A stretch of DNA of 8,592 bases. It comes from Planctomycetota bacterium (lineage in GTDB: Bacteria > Planctomycetota > Planctomycetia > Pirellulales > Pirellulaceae). The notes below the pieces were generated by a model, which saw only the letters and a program-made list of their open reading frames with translations, was not told the origin of the DNA and searched no databases. This document shows, in pieces, positions 6,388 to 8,592 of the stretch. Location of the stretch: assembly GCA_026692885.1 (NCBI GenBank), contig JAPLNJ010001121.1, positions 1-8,592 on the forward strand, written 5' to 3'. A program made the position numbers and the translations under genes. Numbering within the stretch: the first letter of the stretch is position 1; every line of letters begins with the position of its first letter.

Positions 6388-6681
6388 ATGGCCACCGTAC
6401 GGGAAGAACCGGAAGTGATGACGAGCAAGGAACTGGCCGACTTCCTGCGAGTTCCAGAGTCAACCGTCCGACGTTATGCGTCGCGATTCGGCATTCCTGG
6501 CCGTCAGATCGACAAGGAGTGGCGTTTCTGGCGGGTGGCGGTTCAAGAATGGCTCCGGGGTAGATCGGGGAAGGGAATCCTGCTCGGCCAATCGGGTGCA
6601 TTGGAAGACGACCAGGAGGACTTGCGCCAGTTGCGTGCGTCGATTTATCGCGAGCGTGGACGTCCGGAGACCGAGGAATGA
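6388..6681 (+). CDS. Excisionase-like HTH DNA-binding protein
   Basis: This 97-residue protein carries a MerR/excisionase-like winged helix-turn-helix at about residues 10-58. MTSKELADFLRVPESTVRRY is followed by a turn and wing, IPGRQIDKEWRFWRVAVQEWL, the pattern of the excisionase-family DNA-binding domain (HTH_17). The rest is charged and probably helical. I chose the ATG at 6388, preceded by GAGGAAG and by the promoter module; the open frame runs upstream to 6280 only through the promoter. Its stop overlaps the start of the next gene (ATGA), so the two are translationally coupled. It may be a recombination directionality factor, an antitoxin or a plain regulator. Near a tRNA attachment scar an excisionase role is tempting, but no integrase is seen. 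Confidence 0.75.
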   Translation: MATVREEPEVMTSKELADFLRVPESTVRRYASRFGIPGRQIDKEWRFWRVAVQEWLRGRSGKGILLGQSGALEDDQEDLRQLRASIYRERGRPETEE

Positions 6682-7019
6682 GCGAACGACAAGCACGTCG
6701 CGTCACTCGCGAACTGACTGGCCCAGAGCGGGCTCGGCTCCAGGAACTGCGGGAACAGATCGTTGCGGAGTTGCCCGAAATGACGGCGCGAGACCAACTG
6801 CGTAGGGAGGCACGCGAGGAAGCCACGCTCAGTGGCGAGTTGCGGCGCGCCATCCACGCCAGCCCCATGTCACTGTCTGCCATGGCGATGCAGGCCCGCA
6901 TCGATCCGATCCTGTTGGACGAATTCTTAACCGGCGAACGCACGTTGCGCTCGGACGTCTTGGACCGGCTGGCGGGTATTCTCGGTTACGATCTGAGCAC
7001 CGCCCACACCGGTACGTAG
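6678..7019 (+). CDS. Small protein with C-terminal XRE/Cro-like HTH
   Basis: This 113-residue protein begins at the ATG that overlaps the previous stop codon, with GAGGA just upstream. Residues about 12-50 are strongly charged and helical. Residues 51-106 (LSGELRRAIH, then MSLSAMAMQARIDPILLDEFL, then LRSDVLDRLAGILGYDL) fit a five-helix lambda-repressor-like fold: the second and third helices would be the DNA-reading unit and the final helix is typical of XRE domains. It is tightly coupled to the excisionase-like gene, and a 45-base gap separates it from the following antitoxin gene. It could be a regulator or an antitoxin whose toxin has been lost; no toxin partner is adjacent. Function is unknown. 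Confidence 0.65.
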   Translation: MSERQARRVTRELTGPERARLQELREQIVAELPEMTARDQLRREAREEATLSGELRRAIHASPMSLSAMAMQARIDPILLDEFLTGERTLRSDVLDRLAGILGYDLSTAHTGT

Positions 7020-7064
7020 TCACCTTCCCGTCGATATTGAACCCAGTCGCTTTGGGAGTGAGGC

Positions 7065-7322
7065 ATGCCGTCGAAGGCAATCTCGTGTACGGAAATCGTC
7101 CACGGATCGACGATCGAACTCGGTCAGGAAATCGGCTTGCCCGACGGACTGGAAGTACGTGTCACCGTGCAACCTGTGAACATGGACGCGGAAAGACTGC
7201 CGCTCGGTGAGGGGCTGCGCCGTGCGTTCGGCGCCTGGACGGAAGATGCCGAGGAGCTTGATGCCTTCCTGGCCGAGATCCGGCGGGCGCGTCAGCGGTC
7301 GCGACCGGAGATCGAACCGTGA
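7065..7322 (+). CDS. AF2212/AbrB-like antitoxin, now without a complete toxin
   Basis: This 85-residue protein has a small beta-rich N-terminal domain, TEIVHGSTIELGQEIGLPDG followed by LEVRVTVQPV (about 9-38), of the AF2212/DUF104 or AbrB-like antitoxin kind. The C-terminal half, LRRAFGAWTEDAEELDAFLAEIRR (about 51-74), resembles the toxin-wrapping tail of antitoxins paired with PIN toxins. GGGAG lies six bases before the ATG. The stop codon overlaps a GTG that opens a PIN toxin reading frame (MSLLLDT), the usual coupled arrangement, but that toxin is truncated after seven codons. The antitoxin itself looks intact, so it may still be made as an orphan. The family assignment is from recognition of the pattern, not from a database search. 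Confidence 0.75.
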   Translation: MPSKAISCTEIVHGSTIELGQEIGLPDGLEVRVTVQPVNMDAERLPLGEGLRRAFGAWTEDAEELDAFLAEIRRARQRSRPEIEP

Positions 7323-7339
7323 GTCTTCTGCTGGACACC
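7319..7339 (+). pseudogene. Seven-codon remnant of a PIN toxin (MSLLLDT)
   Basis: The GTG at 7319 overlaps the antitoxin stop and reads MSLLLDT, the first beta strand and first catalytic Asp typical of a VapC toxin. Homology ends immediately afterwards. The frame stays open and runs in phase through 7340-7384 into the next antitoxin-like gene, so a 169-residue readthrough product starting with toxin residues is formally possible. The whole toxin body, with the other acidic residues, is gone. Confidence 0.65.
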
Positions 7340-7384
7340 GGTGATTTTCGTCACAGCACCGGGAGAGAATCGGCGAACGGAATC

Positions 7385-7828
7385 ATGGCGGAAACAACCT
7401 TGGAAGAGCGGGTCGCCAAGTTAGAACAACGGGTGGACGAGTTGGTACGGGCCGGAGCCTTCCAGCCGCAGACGCCGGCCAAAGACTGGCGACGCACGGT
7501 GGGGATGTTTCGGGGAGATCCGATCATGAAGGAAATCACTGACGGAGCTCTACTCCTCCGTGAAGAAGAGCGTCAGCTCGCGCGCGAGAAGGAGGCCAGC
7601 GAACAATATCCCGACCTGGAAGCAGTCCAGGGTTCGCCGCCGTGCGTCGATGGAGCCGACACCGGAAGTGTCTTGGAGCGGATTCGAAGACAGCGTCAGG
7701 CGTCCGGCATTTGCGCCCGGACCAAGGAAGAAATCGACGCCCAGATTGACGCCTTGCGAGACGAATCCGAAGCCGAGCTTCGGGAAGTCGAACGCATCCA
7801 CGAACAGATCCGCAAACCCACGGACTGA
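7385..7828 (+). CDS. Chimeric antitoxin-like protein (two antitoxin families joined)
   Basis: This 147-residue frame appears to be built from two antitoxins. Residues 1-75 contain TLEERVAKLEQRVDELVR (a coiled coil, 5-22) and KDWRRTVGMFRGDPIMKEI (about 33-51), a pattern I know from small antitoxins upstream of PIN toxins. Residues about 94-147 contain SVLERIRRQRQAS, then ARTKEEIDAQIDALRDE, then LREVERIHEQI, the pattern of a different antitoxin family that usually starts at its own Met close to SVLERI. The link between them (about 76-93) fits neither. A deletion that removed the end of the first antitoxin, its toxin and the start of the second would give this. The start has only a weak ribosome binding site. 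Eleven bases after the stop a second PIN toxin start follows, as expected for the second family. Whether it is made or binds anything is unknown. Confidence 0.55.
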   Translation: MAETTLEERVAKLEQRVDELVRAGAFQPQTPAKDWRRTVGMFRGDPIMKEITDGALLLREEERQLAREKEASEQYPDLEAVQGSPPCVDGADTGSVLERIRRQRQASGICARTKEEIDAQIDALRDESEAELREVERIHEQIRKPTD

Positions 7829-7839
7829 GTCGCCGACAG

Positions 7840-7869
7840 GTGTTCGTCGATGCGAATGTCCTGATCAAG
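7840..7869 (+). pseudogene. Ten-codon remnant of a second PIN toxin
   Basis: Beginning with GTG at 7840 the frame reads MFVDANVLIK, the conserved first strand of a PIN domain with its catalytic Asp. It follows the antitoxin-like gene by 11 bases, the normal spacing of an antitoxin-toxin pair. The frame stays open to 8043, but nothing after residue ten resembles a PIN domain: the second Glu and the later DPDD-like and TND-like motifs are absent in all three forward frames. I take it as a toxin cut off by deletion or insertion. Confidence 0.6.
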
Positions 7870-7933
7870 CATCCCTCATGCGGACTGGGGCCGTCGTCGT
7901 CGTCGCGTTCGACGCACGTCGCCCGGCCGCGAT

Positions 7934-7985
7934 TGATCGTTCCTTGCCGTTCGGGCCGGAACGATTCGGAGGCAAGGCACGATCA
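7934..7985. repeat. 15-bp imperfect inverted repeat with alternative pairing
   Basis: Positions 7934-7948 (TGATCGTTCCTTGCC) and 7971-7985 (GGCAAGGCACGATCA) pair over 15 bases with one mismatch around a 22-base loop. The loop itself contains GGAACGAT (7958-7965), which is perfectly complementary to ATCGTTCC (7936-7943) inside the left arm, so two mutually exclusive hairpins are possible. A small inner stem GTTC/GAAC (7949-7952 and 7959-7962) is also available. The element starts 65 bases after the truncated PIN toxin, and may be a mobile palindromic element or a structured RNA. Confidence 0.55.
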
Positions 7986-8252
7986 GCAGGTGTGTCACGC
8001 TCGCTTCAGCAGGGCCTGCCGATCGTGCGGATCACCGATGTGATCTCGTTCTCTGTCTTCCGAACACGGATTCAAACTCGGGTTCCGGATTGCTGTCGCG
8101 ATTGGGCGCATCAGTTGATGCCCGAATGTCCCACTTTGAGTTCATGGAACTATGCAAGACCGCGTCTTCAATACCCCAACGATACCGGCACTGCGATCTC
8201 CACTGCGGTAGCCCCTCGGTACCCGGTGTTGAAGCTCTGGTAGGAGGAGCCC

Positions 8253-8375
8253 AGTTCGCCCTTCCGAACTTGCCCCGCAGGGGCGATCTCGGCGGCCGGT
8301 CTCAAACGTAGGCTGCCCGTTGAGTTCCTCGGAAGCAGTCGGCGGTGTGCGTGCGAGCACCGCAAGCGGACTTGC
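8253..8375. other. Cluster of small hairpins, possible structured RNA
   Basis: Four short inverted repeats occur in 123 bases: AGTTCG-CCCTTC-CGAACT (8253-8270), GCCCC-GCA-GGGGC (8272-8284), CGGTG...CACCG (8343-8362) and GCAAG-CGGA-CTTGC (8362-8375). Each stem is only 5-6 bp, which is not rare in GC-rich DNA, but the first two are directly adjacent. No known RNA family is recognised. Confidence 0.25.
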
Positions 8376-8592
8376 ACCGCGGGCGGCGACCTCCATCCGG
8401 ACCTTCGTCACCGCCTCTCTCGCCCTCTGCGCCTTCTGGCCCTCGCAGGACAAAATCCCGGTCATCACCACTCACTCCGCGTTCAAACAACCACGCGCCG
8501 AGCTGGGCCAGACTCTGCCACCATAGTCCTGCAGCCGCCTCCTGGTCCCCACCTCCCTGCCGAAATCGGCTCCCTTTTCTGGCCCGGTCCCA

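Larger units (their letters stand above)
7870..8592. other. Gene-free right end of the window
   Basis: About 720 bases follow the second toxin remnant without a gene I can support. Open frames on both strands overlap and none shows family features or a convincing ribosome binding site. The stretch contains the inverted repeats listed separately. It may include decayed sequence or a non-coding RNA. Confidence 0.5.

Noticed and set aside
7560..8243. 227-residue plus-strand open frame
   Set aside because: It overlaps the antitoxin-like gene in another frame, is Arg/Pro/Ser-rich and shows no domain or ribosome binding site.
8142..8471. Minus-strand open frames at the right end
   Set aside because: The composition looks like a shadow of GC-rich non-coding DNA; I recognise no family and see no ribosome binding site.
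1..8592. CRISPR array or insertion sequence with transposase
   Set aside because: No evenly spaced direct repeats of CRISPR length and no transposase or integrase motifs were seen on either strand.

Overview
This window most likely comes from a planctomycete-like, GC-rich bacterial chromosome. The assignment is an inference from three things: the toxin-antitoxin families present, the GCGTACAAT-type leaders, and an interspersed hairpin repeat built on GGCTTCGCC/GGCGAAGCC. No rRNA or other phylogenetic marker is present to confirm it.

Left half (about 1-4263) looks like ordinary chromosome. A GGCGAAGCC-type hairpin repeat (26-106) lies beyond the 3' end of a minus-strand aminotransferase very similar to E. 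coli AlaA (173-1408). A gene-free region of 686 bases follows. It carries short palindromes, including three copies of a near-identical 13-base palindrome (GGACAATTTGTCC). It separates alaA from a divergent plus-strand gene (2095-4263) for a large exported protein that resembles a TIM-barrel glycoside hydrolase with a GATase-like second domain.

Middle (about 4378-5250) is a scar. A SNF2/DEAH-type helicase is present only as three collinear pieces, broken by two frame changes and an internal deletion. Next to it, on the minus strand, is the 3' portion of a tRNA-Ser with anticodon CGA, followed by a terminator-like hairpin; the tRNA 5' half is absent. This is what the distal end of an element integrated into a tRNA gene looks like. 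The element would extend to the right, beyond 5250.

Right half (5577-7869) is a run of small plus-strand genes typical of an accessory island. An intact antitoxin/PIN-toxin pair is followed by two overlapping HTH genes, then an antitoxin whose PIN toxin has been cut off after seven residues. Next is an antitoxin-like ORF that appears to be spliced from two different antitoxin families. Last is the first ten residues of another PIN toxin. The simplest reading is that repeated deletions removed toxin bodies and left antitoxins or antitoxin chimeras. Two of the transcription units share a nearly identical promoter-leader module centred on CAGCGTACAAT.

From 7870 to the end I find no gene. There is a 15-bp imperfect inverted repeat at 7934-7985 with an alternative pairing, and a cluster of small hairpins at 8253-8375.
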